Of a DNA stretch of 64,000 nucleotides, positions 24,898 to 33,571 are shown piece after piece; position 1 is the first letter of the stretch; each line of letters begins with the position of its first letter. A program made the translations under genes and the position numbers. Source of the stretch: Dulcicalothrix desertica PCC 7102 (GTDB taxonomy: Bacteria > Cyanobacteriota > Cyanobacteriia > Cyanobacteriales > Nostocaceae). The notes below the pieces were generated by a model that worked only from the letters and a program-made list of their open reading frames with translations, did no database searches and was not told the origin of the DNA. The stretch lies in contig NZ_RSCL01000001.1 in NCBI RefSeq assembly GCF_003991905.1, positions 806,654-870,653 on the forward strand. The letters are read 5' to 3'.

Positions 24898-27196
24898 CTA
24901 CGCTTATTAATGCTATGGCAGATGGTACTAATGGCGCCCAATTTCCTTGTATAAATAGCCAATAACAAGTGCCATATAAAACTATTATTAGAATTCCTCC
25001 TGTAAGGATGCCGTAGAATAATTTTTTTTGAGAGGCAAGTGTTATTATTCCTCCTGCAAGTGACCAACTCCATACCCATACAAAATCAATCCAAAATGTC
25101 CATGTTTTTATTAATGGGCGCCTGTCTAAAACTGCACTTAATATTTGGCTCACCATTTGAGCATGGATAATTACTCCGGGCATTTCTTGATAGGTACGTT
25201 GTTTTGCGATGTAAGGAGTTGGAAATTGGTCGCCGGATGTTCGAGTCATAACACCTATTAAAATAATACGGTTTTTTATGGTTTCGGGTTTGACTTTACC
25301 TGTTAGTACATCTTTGAGGGTGACTATATCAGCAATTTGTAATGGTGAATGATAAGAACGGTAATTTAATATAATTTGGTTTCCCCATGTATCGGCATTT
25401 TGATAAGCGCCAGTTGGTGATTGTAATCGCGGAAGTACAATATTTCCGAGTTGCCAGTTCCCTTGAACTATTTGGGGTGTAATTCCTTCTGCTTTTAAAT
25501 ATTGTGCTGCTAATTGTAAACTTAAAGAAATAGGTGTTTGGCAAAGCGATGTTATTGGTACGTCCATTGATAAAAGATGGCGCCGAATCACACCATCCGA
25601 GTCTGGAATAACATTGCTAAACCCAAGGTATTGATTCTTTACTTCAGGTGGTTGTGAGATTCCACGTTCTTCACCTTCTGGCTCACCGACTTGACAAATA
25701 GCAAAGAAGTTATCACTTTTTTGTAAATTAGTTTTTAAAGTTATCTGTTTGGAATCAACAGGGAAATCACGAAAGATATCCAAGCCAATTGCACGCGGTT
25801 TATGTGGCTGTAATTTTTCTAATAGTTTTGCTAATGCTAAATCTGAAAGTGAGCCTTTTCTATCTTTCTGTTCAGGTATTTGAAAATCTTCATCTTTGAT
25901 GCCAATTATCAAAATTCGTTGGTCACTTCTCTCGGCTGGACGACTTTGCATTATTTGGTCGAAAAGATGTAATTCCCATTTTTCTAACATCCCTCCAAAA
26001 CGGGCGCCGATGACACTTGTTGTTACAATAAGACTAGTCGCTATTAGAGTAAAAAAATTCCTCTGACGCTGATTTTTTAGTTTAAATGTACTCTTATTTG
26101 CTTCTTTATTAATATCATTACTGGTTAATAAAGAGTTCCAAGTCGGTGGTAATACTGCTGGGTTTTGAAAAATTACTGGCAACCAAGTAGCGCTAGGAAA
26201 TTTATCCTCTAAACTCTGTAGCTTTTCCCTAGCTTCACGCGATGCTAAATATAAAGACTTACCACTGGAGAAGGCAAGCAAAAAATACTTCAAAAATTCT
26301 TGTGCTACTTTATCTGGAACTGGTTGCCGCATGACAATAATTTGCGGAATATTTAATAAGCTCAGTTGTCGTGCTAACCCTAAACCATCACAGGAGTTAA
26401 AAATAGCTAGCTGTAATCCTTGAGTAATAGAACTTCTCAAGGCATTGCTAAATTCTTGAATTGTCAAACTATCTGTTTGATTAATATAGAGTTTACCAGT
26501 ATTACCATGCGTTTCACTATGTCCTGCAAAAAACAAAATATCCCACTTTTGTTCCCATAGTTGACTACTTAACTCTTGAAGCTGCGGTTCGACTAAAAAA
26601 ATAACTTCAGAATCAGGCAAACTTTCTAATAATTCTCTATCTTTTTGAACATCGATACCTGTACTATTACCGAGAATAGCCAAAATTCTAACTTTAGGTT
26701 TTGGTAATGATTGTTCAGTTTTTTGAAACGTTACTGTACTTAAAGCAAATTCGGCTTTAGAGTAATTTTGGAAAAAATCCCATAAATGCCAAGGAATTTG
26801 TTGTAACTGCTCGTCGTTAGTGCGAATCAATACGCGAACGATATCATCTCGATTTAATTCTTCACGCAATGTATTGTTGATGCTAGAAAATTCTTGACAG
26901 TTCAACCAAGATTGCAAATGCTGATTAATTTTAGTTTCTAATTGTTTACATTCATTAATCCTTCGATTGATTGAACCACCATAAATCATTTCTTTTGGTT
27001 TGATACGGCTGTTATTATTAACTACACTGTTATATTTACTCTGCCATTGAATTAAGGAGTTGTTTAAATCAGTCGAATTTGGCAAGCTGGCATGAGCTTC
27101 TATATATGAACGAGCATTATCTTCGCCAATTTCTAACGTAGCTCTAAGCCCTTGTTCCAAATTACCATCTATTTTGAGAACAACTAACTTGCTCAT
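24860..27196 (-). CDS. Membrane CHAT-CHASE2 fusion protein
   Basis: From the ATG at 27196 (MSKLVVLKIDG) the product has 778 residues; the longer frame to 27271 would overlap the DUF1822 gene. The N-terminal CHAT-like domain (about 125-350) keeps a His in ILFFAGHSETHG and a Cys in AIFNSCDGLG, with QIIVMRQPVPD after them. A membrane helix (NFFTLIATSLIVTTSVIGA, about 380-400) leads into an extracytoplasmic CHASE2 sensor (about 405-690), with ALGLDIFRDFPV-like and RIILIGVMT motifs. Three more helices end the protein. The layout puts a possible cytoplasmic protease under control of an external sensor. It follows DUF1822 by 40 bases. Confidence 0.9.
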   Translation of the reverse strand: MSKLVVLKIDGNLEQGLRATLEIGEDNARSYIEAHASLPNSTDLNNSLIQWQSKYNSVVNNNSRIKPKEMIYGGSINRRINECKQLETKINQHLQSWLNCQEFSSINNTLREELNRDDIVRVLIRTNDEQLQQIPWHLWDFFQNYSKAEFALSTVTFQKTEQSLPKPKVRILAILGNSTGIDVQKDRELLESLPDSEVIFLVEPQLQELSSQLWEQKWDILFFAGHSETHGNTGKLYINQTDSLTIQEFSNALRSSITQGLQLAIFNSCDGLGLARQLSLLNIPQIIVMRQPVPDKVAQEFLKYFLLAFSSGKSLYLASREAREKLQSLEDKFPSATWLPVIFQNPAVLPPTWNSLLTSNDINKEANKSTFKLKNQRQRNFFTLIATSLIVTTSVIGARFGGMLEKWELHLFDQIMQSRPAERSDQRILIIGIKDEDFQIPEQKDRKGSLSDLALAKLLEKLQPHKPRAIGLDIFRDFPVDSKQITLKTNLQKSDNFFAICQVGEPEGEERGISQPPEVKNQYLGFSNVIPDSDGVIRRHLLSMDVPITSLCQTPISLSLQLAAQYLKAEGITPQIVQGNWQLGNIVLPRLQSPTGAYQNADTWGNQIILNYRSYHSPLQIADIVTLKDVLTGKVKPETIKNRIILIGVMTRTSGDQFPTPYIAKQRTYQEMPGVIIHAQMVSQILSAVLDRRPLIKTWTFWIDFVWVWSWSLAGGIITLASQKKLFYGILTGGILIIVLYGTCYWLFIQGNWAPLVPSAIALISVGCVKAITNPNKM

Positions 27197-27236
27197 ATAA
27201 TAATCTGCCCATTCTACTTGACAATATATTTTTATT

Positions 27237-28259
27237 CTAAACTTGAAAGTGTTCAGTAAAACTGACCTCATTTAATGTTAATTTCACACTAAAACACTCT
27301 CCCAATACACTACTAAAATTCAGCAAGATATTCTCAGTATTTCTTGCTGTCGCTTGCATAACAACTGTTCCTAATTCATCTAACACAAATAACTGAAGCT
27401 CTTCTGGAAGATTTTTTCTAGTTCCACATGGGTAAACTTTAACCCAAATATCTATTTCTTCTTCGCAAGTATGAATCAATTCGACGAGTAAAGCTATTTG
27501 CTCATTTTTGATTTGAGATAAATCAAATAATTTTCCTCGTTCAATAGTTGTGCTAAGACTTTCGTGCTGACTCTCTGAATGGGTATTTAAATTGTTATCA
27601 CTAATTTCATTAAATGATTTACTTCGGTAAGCTATTTCAGTTTGTTGCTGTAAACTTAAAAGCGATTCTACTGTTTGCCAACCTATATCAAAAACATTTT
27701 GAAACCACTGACTAAGATTATTTATTCGTGGAATAGAGATAAAAGATTCACTATTTACTTCGGCAGGTTGACTTAAAAGTGATAGCAAATCTTCTAGCGA
27801 TTCTAATTCGCTTATAGGTAATTCGCCGTTGTCAGGAATAGTTTTACGAAACCCTAAAATTGTGGCAGTTTTTAACGATTCATTGATTTGTACAAATACA
27901 TAGCCGATTCTATCTAAACATGCTTCTAGAGGAACAGAAATAATATTATTTGCTGTATCTGCTGCTTCCTCAAACATTTCAATTGCACGACACTCGATTT
28001 TTCCTAAACCTTGTACATCTAAATCTGCAACATCTAATAAAGTCTGTGTAAGTGGATTATAACTTAAACAATCTTCCCAGTTTACCTGAATTCCCATTAA
28101 ATTTAGATACGCTTTGACTACTGTTATAGCTAAAGTATTAAAATAAACTTGCTTGGCTTTGAGTGGATTAGTATGATAATCCCTAAACTTTTGTGCTAAA
28201 CGATAGGCGCCTGCACTAATTGGGAGACTAAAAGTTAAAGATTGTGATAATTTTTTCAT
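27237..28259 (-). CDS. DUF1822 family protein
   Basis: This 340-residue protein begins MKKLSQSLTFSLPISAGAYR after an AGGAA ribosome site. It has the DUF1822 pattern: an N-terminal helical part with KAYLNLMGIQVNWEDCLSYNP (split here by position, about 52-72), a central GFVRKTIP-like beta region, and a C-terminal beta-rich part with ERGKLFDLSQI and WVKVYPCG. There is no signal peptide, so it should be cytoplasmic. It lies 15 bases after the sigma-like gene and just before the CHAT-CHASE2 gene, forming a three-gene unit. DUF1822 has no known biochemical role that I can name. Confidence 0.88.
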   Translation of the reverse strand: MKKLSQSLTFSLPISAGAYRLAQKFRDYHTNPLKAKQVYFNTLAITVVKAYLNLMGIQVNWEDCLSYNPLTQTLLDVADLDVQGLGKIECRAIEMFEEAADTANNIISVPLEACLDRIGYVFVQINESLKTATILGFRKTIPDNGELPISELESLEDLLSLLSQPAEVNSESFISIPRINNLSQWFQNVFDIGWQTVESLLSLQQQTEIAYRSKSFNEISDNNLNTHSESQHESLSTTIERGKLFDLSQIKNEQIALLVELIHTCEEEIDIWVKVYPCGTRKNLPEELQLFVLDELGTVVMQATARNTENILLNFSSVLGECFSVKLTLNEVSFTEHFQV

Positions 28260-28274
28260 TTCCTGACCTTGTAT

Positions 28275-28919
28275 TTAATTTATATCATCGCTGCAATATT
28301 CTTTTAGCTTTGGAGCAAACTCTGTAACACATCGGTAGTAGAAGCTACTAACAGTTTGAAGCTTTATTTCAAATTCTGCTGATATTTCCTTCCATGATTT
28401 TCCTGATATCCTTCGCAAAGCTAACTGTTGAAAGTTTGCTTGAGGAAAATTTTCTATATGTTTTTTTTTGAAAAGATTCTCAGGGTCTAATTCTATACAT
28501 TCCCTCACTAATTCCGTAAGGCTTATTGTTTTTTCTTGTGAAGCAAGAATATCCTGGTCAGGAAGTTGTGTGATACCCTGCCTATTAAGGATTTTAGGAA
28601 TAGCTTCTGGAAAAAAACGCCGCTCTAAAAGAAAATTAACCCATGTAATTACCGAAGCGCGCGTTGCATCATATTTGTGAATATTTTGACAAATATAAAG
28701 TAGAAGTTCTTGCAATGCTTCATTATAAATTTCTTCATAAAGACTTGCTGGATACTGTCCACTTTGTGGATGACAAAGCTTACCGGAACATACAATAGTA
28801 TTAATCAACTTAGTTAAGGCAAGTTTTCGAGCCTGAGTCAATGCTGGGTACATTTGAACTGTAGTAGCTAGTTGTAGTAGCTGCTTCTGCATTTGTTCAT
28901 CTTTTGCCGAGTGACTCAT
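28275..28919 (-). CDS. Sigma-70-like factor of the CHASE2 operon
   Basis: The start at 28919 (MSHSAKDEQMQ) is supported by a GGAG site six bases upstream, giving 214 residues. The N-terminal half has a region-2-like stretch (YNEALQELLLYICQNIHKYD, about 85-104) followed by ASVITWVNFLLERRF. The C-terminal HTH (NFQQLALRRISGKSWKEISA, then KLQTVSSFYYRC) resembles sigma region 4. It heads the operon with DUF1822 and CHAT-CHASE2, so it may direct transcription of this island. Sequence similarity to typical sigma factors is weak, and a non-sigma HTH protein remains possible. Confidence 0.75.
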   Translation of the reverse strand: MSHSAKDEQMQKQLLQLATTVQMYPALTQARKLALTKLINTIVCSGKLCHPQSGQYPASLYEEIYNEALQELLLYICQNIHKYDATRASVITWVNFLLERRFFPEAIPKILNRQGITQLPDQDILASQEKTISLTELVRECIELDPENLFKKKHIENFPQANFQQLALRRISGKSWKEISAEFEIKLQTVSSFYYRCVTEFAPKLKEYCSDDIN

Positions 28920-29213
28920 CTGAAACTCCACACTTGTTATCAGCACAGCATTTTTACTGCCATCTTATTTCTAGCGACTTCGCTTCATTTTCTGCCAAAC
29001 TTAACCTTTCTTTACAAAAATTAGGTTTTACTCCATGCTCTAGAAAAAAATAGGCGCCTTAACTTACCGGAATGCACCATTTGCAATAAGCCCAAAGAAA
29101 GCGGGCTTCTTGCCAAAAATCTTGCTATAAAACGTTGATTTTTCGTATAGAAGCCCGGTTTCTGTTCTTAGAAGTTAACGTTAACTACGAATTGCATAAA
29201 AATACCTGATTAG

Positions 29214-29477
29214 TTAATCACAGACACTTTTCACAATTCGTAGAAACTCTCTTAAAACAGGTGTCATCTGCTCTTGTCGCCACACTACAGCCGTTTCTAC
29301 TAATGGTGTTTTTTCTTTGAAAGCACGATAAACTACACCAGCCCTTTGAAGATTTTGCAAAGAATACGGTACAATCGCAATTCCCACTCCCGCTGACACT
29401 AACCCAATAATTGTCTGCATTTGGATTGCTTCTATCGTCACTTTTGGGCTGAAATTTCCTTGCTGGCAAACACTCAA
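29214..29477 (-). pseudogene. LysR-family regulator, C-terminal fragment
   Basis: The 87-residue open stretch is the end of a LysR effector-binding domain: QTIIGLVSAGVGIAIVPYSL and QRAGVVYRAFKEKTP followed by MTPVLREFLRIV. The DNA-binding HTH and most of the sensor domain are missing. At its 5' side the sequence runs directly into a transposase remnant on the opposite strand (from about 29478). This suggests that the gene was cut by an insertion or rearrangement. It is unlikely to be functional. Confidence 0.8.
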
Positions 29478-30347
29478 AATTTGATCACGGTAGTGACATT
29501 GAAAAAGGAATTAAACTTTATAATCAAAAATATCCTTCAATAATTTATACTTATGATGTAACTCATGGGATGGCTTTAATTCTTAAACATGAGGAACGCA
29601 ACATCAGAAAGATATCAATCTTTTACCGAGCGTTGTAATAAGAGTAGAAACCAGCTTCAGCAAACAGAACTTTCTTTTCTATCGCCTCTATCTCAGCGCT
29701 CTCAGTGCCGATTCTTACAAAGTTGGGCGGGACGGAAACCGACACCGCCCACTTTGCGCTTTTTTAATGTGGAAAAATTAGTGGAGTGGGTACAAAAAAG
29801 GTGGAATTATTCAATCAATGCAATTGCTAATCAAGTGCCAAATCTTGAGTCAAAAGTATTAGAACAAAAACTCAAAGATAAGCTTGGATGGCTAAATGAA
29901 TATCAAGAAGAAATCAAAGTTTGGAGTGAAATGGTTGAAATGACAAGAAGTTTAGAGACTTACCTCAAAACTAATGAAATTAACCAGCAATCTTTCATGA
30001 ACTTTGAGTTCCTTCAATCTTGCTTAGATTTTAAAGTTAATCCGAATTTTAAACAAAAAATTATCGATTATTTAATTAAAGAAAGTTCTCAAATTCCTGC
30101 GGATATTACTCTCCTAGCAACTTCCGATATCATTGAATCAATTTTTGGTAAATATAAACACTTTTCTTCTAAATGCCCTATTAAACAGATAGGTCAAACA
30201 GTGTTGAGTATCTGTCTGTGTACCATGAACCTGGCAACTTCTGTAGTCAAACAGGCATTGGAAACTATTCGATACCTTGAAAGAATGGTCAACCAAAGTT
30301 TTTGGTCAGTCTATGCTGTCACAAAGAAGAACTATGTTTCAGTCTGA
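29478..30347 (+). pseudogene. DDE-type transposase remnant, frameshifted
   Basis: Translating from about 29483 gives DHGSDIEKGIKLYNQ and IYTYDVTHGMALILKHE, the first two acidic motifs of a cyanobacterial DDE transposase family. The frame then breaks near 29590 and continues in another frame as ERYQSFTERCNKSRNQL and, later, TSDIIESIFGKYKHFS with the final acidic residue. A small palindrome (29719-29755, AAAGTTGGGCGG/CCGCCCACTTT) has also inserted about 14 codons. The N-terminus is absent and the left end abuts the LysR fragment. I do not name the IS family. The element is dead. Confidence 0.72.
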
Positions 30348-30523
30348 AATAATGACACAAAAGTTGCATGAACTTTTTTAGGAGCATTTCCTACAAAGTT
30401 AACACCCTAAGTTGGGGGATAGAATATGTTTGGAATACCTATTTTCTCGTTGACCGTGCGTAAGTCCTATTAGTTTCTTGATGCCAGCACATTACAAACG
30501 AACCGCGTGCTTTCTGGTGCCTG

Positions 30524-30988
30524 CTACTCTTTGTGATTGAGTGAGGAAATCACGGTGCCCAAGCCAAAAATGATACCTATACCACAGATTACATAAGTAA
30601 GTGGTCGTTCATCTTGCTGTACTTCTAAAGTTGGTATTTTAGAATCCTGAACAAATGTATTTATTAAATATGCATTTTTTTGCTTTTTACTTTCATCATA
30701 GCTACTATAGAAATTCGTGAAATCAATCTCACCACTCTTAGCAATGAGCTTGATTTGATACCTATTGCGACCCATACGTTTAGAAACATCAACTTTAGCT
30801 CCCAGCAATTGATTCAAAGGGATTTTTTGTACAAAATCCGACCGCAGTAATCTTGATTGCACTAGTTCACATGTAGACTCAATTCTTGTGCAAGTTAAGG
30901 TAGTTACTGTAGCAGATATTATAAAATAAATCGAAGCTGCAATAGTTCCAATGCCGTATATAATTCCGACTATTCTATTTCTATTCAT
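30524..30988 (-). CDS. Membrane protein with two helices and a central PH-like domain
   Basis: The 154-residue product has an N-terminal helix (IVGIIYGIGTIAASIYFIIS), a soluble middle with two Cys (TCTRIESTCELVQSRLL) and QIKLIAKSGEIDFTNF, and a C-terminal helix (YVICGIGIIFGLGTVISSL). The middle looks like a small beta domain of the kind found in bacterial membrane PH-like proteins. No specific family is recognised. It stands alone, flanked by transposase remnants on both sides. Confidence 0.6.
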   Translation of the reverse strand: MNRNRIVGIIYGIGTIAASIYFIISATVTTLTCTRIESTCELVQSRLLRSDFVQKIPLNQLLGAKVDVSKRMGRNRYQIKLIAKSGEIDFTNFYSSYDESKKQKNAYLINTFVQDSKIPTLEVQQDERPLTYVICGIGIIFGLGTVISSLNHKE

Positions 30989-31138
30989 GCTGTTTTGTTT
31001 ATTTGAAAGTAATGTAATGTTGATTCAAATTGTAAATTTGTAAAATTCTAAGTTAAATGTTTTAAATATTTTATATTAATGTGAGATTTTTCTTATAATT
31101 ATTCCCTCATTTCTGGATTGATACTAAAGTCATACATA

Positions 31139-31335
31139 CTACGCTCGTAGACGCAATTCTTTTTCTGCTGTCATCGCCCGCTGTTTCCAATTTTCTCGTG
31201 AGAGCGACAAATCTCTAATTTTTATTTCCAAGGCTCTTAGCTTTTTTTGTCTTGATAGTGCTGAATATTCCAATTCTCTCGACTTTTCCTAAACAAACGT
31301 ACTAAACGCTTCGATTGGCTTTTATATTCTCTCAT
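31139..31335 (-). pseudogene. N-terminal coiled-coil remnant of a transposase, frameshifted
   Basis: From an ATG at 31335 the frame reads MREYKSQSKRLVRLFRKSRE, then breaks. In the next frame it continues RQKKLRALEIKIRDLSLSRE and WKQRAMTAEKELRLRA to a stop at 31139. The repeated K-LRALE-K-RDLS-SR pattern is what I recall from the N-terminus of large cyanobacterial transposases. It is on the opposite strand to the C-terminal transposase remnant at 29478. It has no intact frame, so it is a decayed fragment. Confidence 0.55.
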
Positions 31336-31531
31336 TGGTAGTCAACTCCCATCCGGCACCTTGATGCATATAATCTGTATGAAAAAATATTATCACAAGG
31401 CGCCCAAAGTTAACACCCTAGCTTATAGCCTGTCCTACAATGGATAACTTTGAAGTAATATAAATATATTATTATGCGGCGGTCAATTCAGCAATTTTGG
31501 TACAGTTATTGAAAGGGAAGGGGGGACTATA

Positions 31532-32014
31532 TTATTGATTACCACCCAAAAATCTTACCGCTAGCCATATTCCAAAAGCAAACAAAGCAATTATGCCAAT
31601 TAGAATTAAAACTAAAACAGCTAGGACTATATTAATAAACCATTTGTCTTTTTGACGGCTTTTAATTGGTTCGCGTAAATGCGCTTCGAGTAAATTTACA
31701 TTCTTGGTATTCGCCTTCCATGTTGTATCAAATATATCCCCTAGTATTGGTATAGAACCAACGGCGCCATCAATAACTATATTAAATATCATTTTTGCTA
31801 ACACTGTTTTAGGCAGTTTAAATTGAATTGCCTGAAAAACAATATATACAGACATTAAAATACCAATAAAATCTCCACCTACAGGCAACAAACCCACAAG
31901 TGACTCAAGTCCAACTTTAAATTTTGTACCTGGAACACTTAACGAACGGTCCCATAAATCACTTAACTTACGTAGGCTTTGCAGTTTGGCGAGTTTCGCA
32001 TTAGTATCATGCAT
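31532..32014 (-). CDS. DUF4112 domain membrane protein
   Basis: This 160-residue protein matches DUF4112: LRKLSDLWDRSLSVPGTKFK, then GLESLVGLLPVGGDFIGILM and DGAVGSIPILGDIFDTTWKA, in which the two LPVGGD/IPILGD turns are the signature. A C-terminal hydrophobic helix is added (about 128-152, NIVLAVLVLILIGIIALFAF). The function is unknown. It diverges from the next gene, with 37 bases between the starts. Confidence 0.85.
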   Translation of the reverse strand: MHDTNAKLAKLQSLRKLSDLWDRSLSVPGTKFKVGLESLVGLLPVGGDFIGILMSVYIVFQAIQFKLPKTVLAKMIFNIVIDGAVGSIPILGDIFDTTWKANTKNVNLLEAHLREPIKSRQKDKWFINIVLAVLVLILIGIIALFAFGIWLAVRFLGGNQ

Positions 32015-32051
32015 ATAATAAAAGAAACTTCAAGATTAAGTTATACAAATT

Positions 32052-32507
32052 ATGATTCAAAACTGGATAACTGTTGAGGGTGTAGTTACATCTGGATATC
32101 AAGTAGCTTCTGGAAAATCGAAAAATAGTCCTTATCCTAGAGGTACTTTAGAAATGCAGTTACCTTTTTTCAAGGATTTGGGACTTGATATAAGCAACTA
32201 CTATCTGGGTACTTTAAATATATCGATTATCCCTAAAGAGTTTAAGCTAAATAAACCACAATACACGTTTAGAAATGTTAAGTGGTCGCCTGAACATGAT
32301 ACAGAAGACTTTTCTTTCTCACACTGTCAAGTTATCTTTAACGGTAGTAAATACGATGCACTCATATACTACCCGCATCCAGAAACTAAAATCAATCATT
32401 TTCAAAACCCCTCTATTTTAGAAATTATCGCAGTTCCCATACCTGACATTAAGTATGGAAACAGTGTAACCGTCGAAATTAATACATCGGAAGTAAGTAT
32501 AATCTAG
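32052..32507 (+). CDS. Conserved hypothetical protein with small beta-barrel pattern
   Basis: The 151-residue product starts MIQNWITVEGVVTSGYQVAS and contains PYPRGTLEMQLPFF and YYLGTLNISIIP, ending in a strand-rich tail. The G-V-V-x-S-G start and GTLN motif recall the cradle-loop barrel of CTP-dependent riboflavin kinases (DUF120), but the match is weak and key residues cannot be confirmed. Its stop overlaps the convergent CoiA-like gene by four bases (CTAG). The function is unknown. Confidence 0.6.
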   Translation: MIQNWITVEGVVTSGYQVASGKSKNSPYPRGTLEMQLPFFKDLGLDISNYYLGTLNISIIPKEFKLNKPQYTFRNVKWSPEHDTEDFSFSHCQVIFNGSKYDALIYYPHPETKINHFQNPSILEIIAVPIPDIKYGNSVTVEINTSEVSII

Positions 32508-33445
32508 CGACTAACTAGCACTTTGATTTGAGGATTTTCTTCAGCTAATATATCTAACTCGATTTGATTAAGTTGTTTTGCTTGCATTTGTTGCAAATCG
32601 TGCATTACTGTTTTGACGTTCTCACTACTAAATTTATAATACTCCGTTAAACTTCCAATGGGATAATTAAAGCTTTGATAACGGTGCTTAAAATACTTTT
32701 CAATATTGCCGCGATTTTCCCATGTACCCAGCACTTTTATATCAATAGTTTTATAATGCGCGACCAAATCTATCTCTACTTCTTTGAGACGCTTTTGAAT
32801 TTGGCGCCTAGTCACACCCACTTTATAAAATACCTTTTTATCATCAGTCCGAATTTCTAAAAAATACAGCGTATTTGATAACACTCGTCTCAACTGCGCG
32901 CGGTATAATTCTAAATCAATAATTCGATGTGATAAATCAGAACTTTTTTTAAAAGTCGCATGTTCAACAGCTAACTCTAACTTCAATAGCTTCTTAAATA
33001 TTAAAGGTTCCTGCACCGAATTAAACAACGCTAACTCTAAGGCGCCAACGGGTATCTTACCTAAATCATTAAACTCATACCCACTAGGAACCATATAAAC
33101 ATTCTTAGTTAACAAACCTGACTTTAATAAACCAGGAGTAAGCAACTGAGGACTGACTAAATAATCTCTACAGCCATACTCACTCCACAATAACTTAAGT
33201 AACTTCAAATCCTTACCAGATAACTGAATATTAAAGCTATCGTAAAAAGGTAAAACAGGAAACTCCTGATTAGCAACCGAACGACAAGTATCATCACTAT
33301 GGGCAAAATGGTGTGAGTTCTTCTTACCCTTCTTAGCAGTCAAACCACCACCACAATAAGGACACCTCAACCGACTCTTACCACTACAAACATCCTCAAC
33401 ATATACCAAAACCCCAGAACTATCCACACCATAATTTAACCACAC
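32504..33445 (-). CDS. CoiA-like zinc-finger and GIY-YIG (T5orf172-like) nuclease protein
   Basis: This 313-residue protein joins two nuclease-associated parts. The N-terminus (about 10-60) has CPYCGGGLTAKKGKKNSHHFAH, the Cys2 plus His-rich pattern of competence protein CoiA. The C-terminus (about 195-290) reads LYFLEIRTDDKKVFYKVGVT and later WENRGNIEKYFKHRYQSF, which fits a T5orf172/GIY-YIG domain in which GIY is replaced by a LEI-type strand. The middle helical part is unrecognised. DNA processing or defence is likely, with competence less so. Its neighbours are small unknown genes and a PD-(D/E)XK-like protein, and both transposase remnants are within 4 kb. Confidence 0.72.
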   Translation of the reverse strand: MWLNYGVDSSGVLVYVEDVCSGKSRLRCPYCGGGLTAKKGKKNSHHFAHSDDTCRSVANQEFPVLPFYDSFNIQLSGKDLKLLKLLWSEYGCRDYLVSPQLLTPGLLKSGLLTKNVYMVPSGYEFNDLGKIPVGALELALFNSVQEPLIFKKLLKLELAVEHATFKKSSDLSHRIIDLELYRAQLRRVLSNTLYFLEIRTDDKKVFYKVGVTRRQIQKRLKEVEIDLVAHYKTIDIKVLGTWENRGNIEKYFKHRYQSFNYPIGSLTEYYKFSSENVKTVMHDLQQMQAKQLNQIELDILAEENPQIKVLVSR

Positions 33446-33458
33446 AGCAAAATATCTC

Positions 33459-33504
33459 CTTCTTTCTTTCTTTCTTTCTGTTCTTTGTGCCTTTGTGGTT
33501 TTTT
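33459..33504. repeat. CTTT microsatellite and CCTTTGTGG element
   Basis: Five CTTT-type units followed by TTCTTTGTGCCTTTGTGGTTTTT lie just upstream of the CoiA-like gene. They resemble the reverse complement of the GCAAAGGACGCAAAGG element near 17840, so they may belong to one dispersed family. Confidence 0.5.
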
Positions 33505-33571
33505 ACCTAAACACCTTATTTATACTAAAATATGTATATAGTCTTTTGTGAATAATCAATAACAATGTCAT

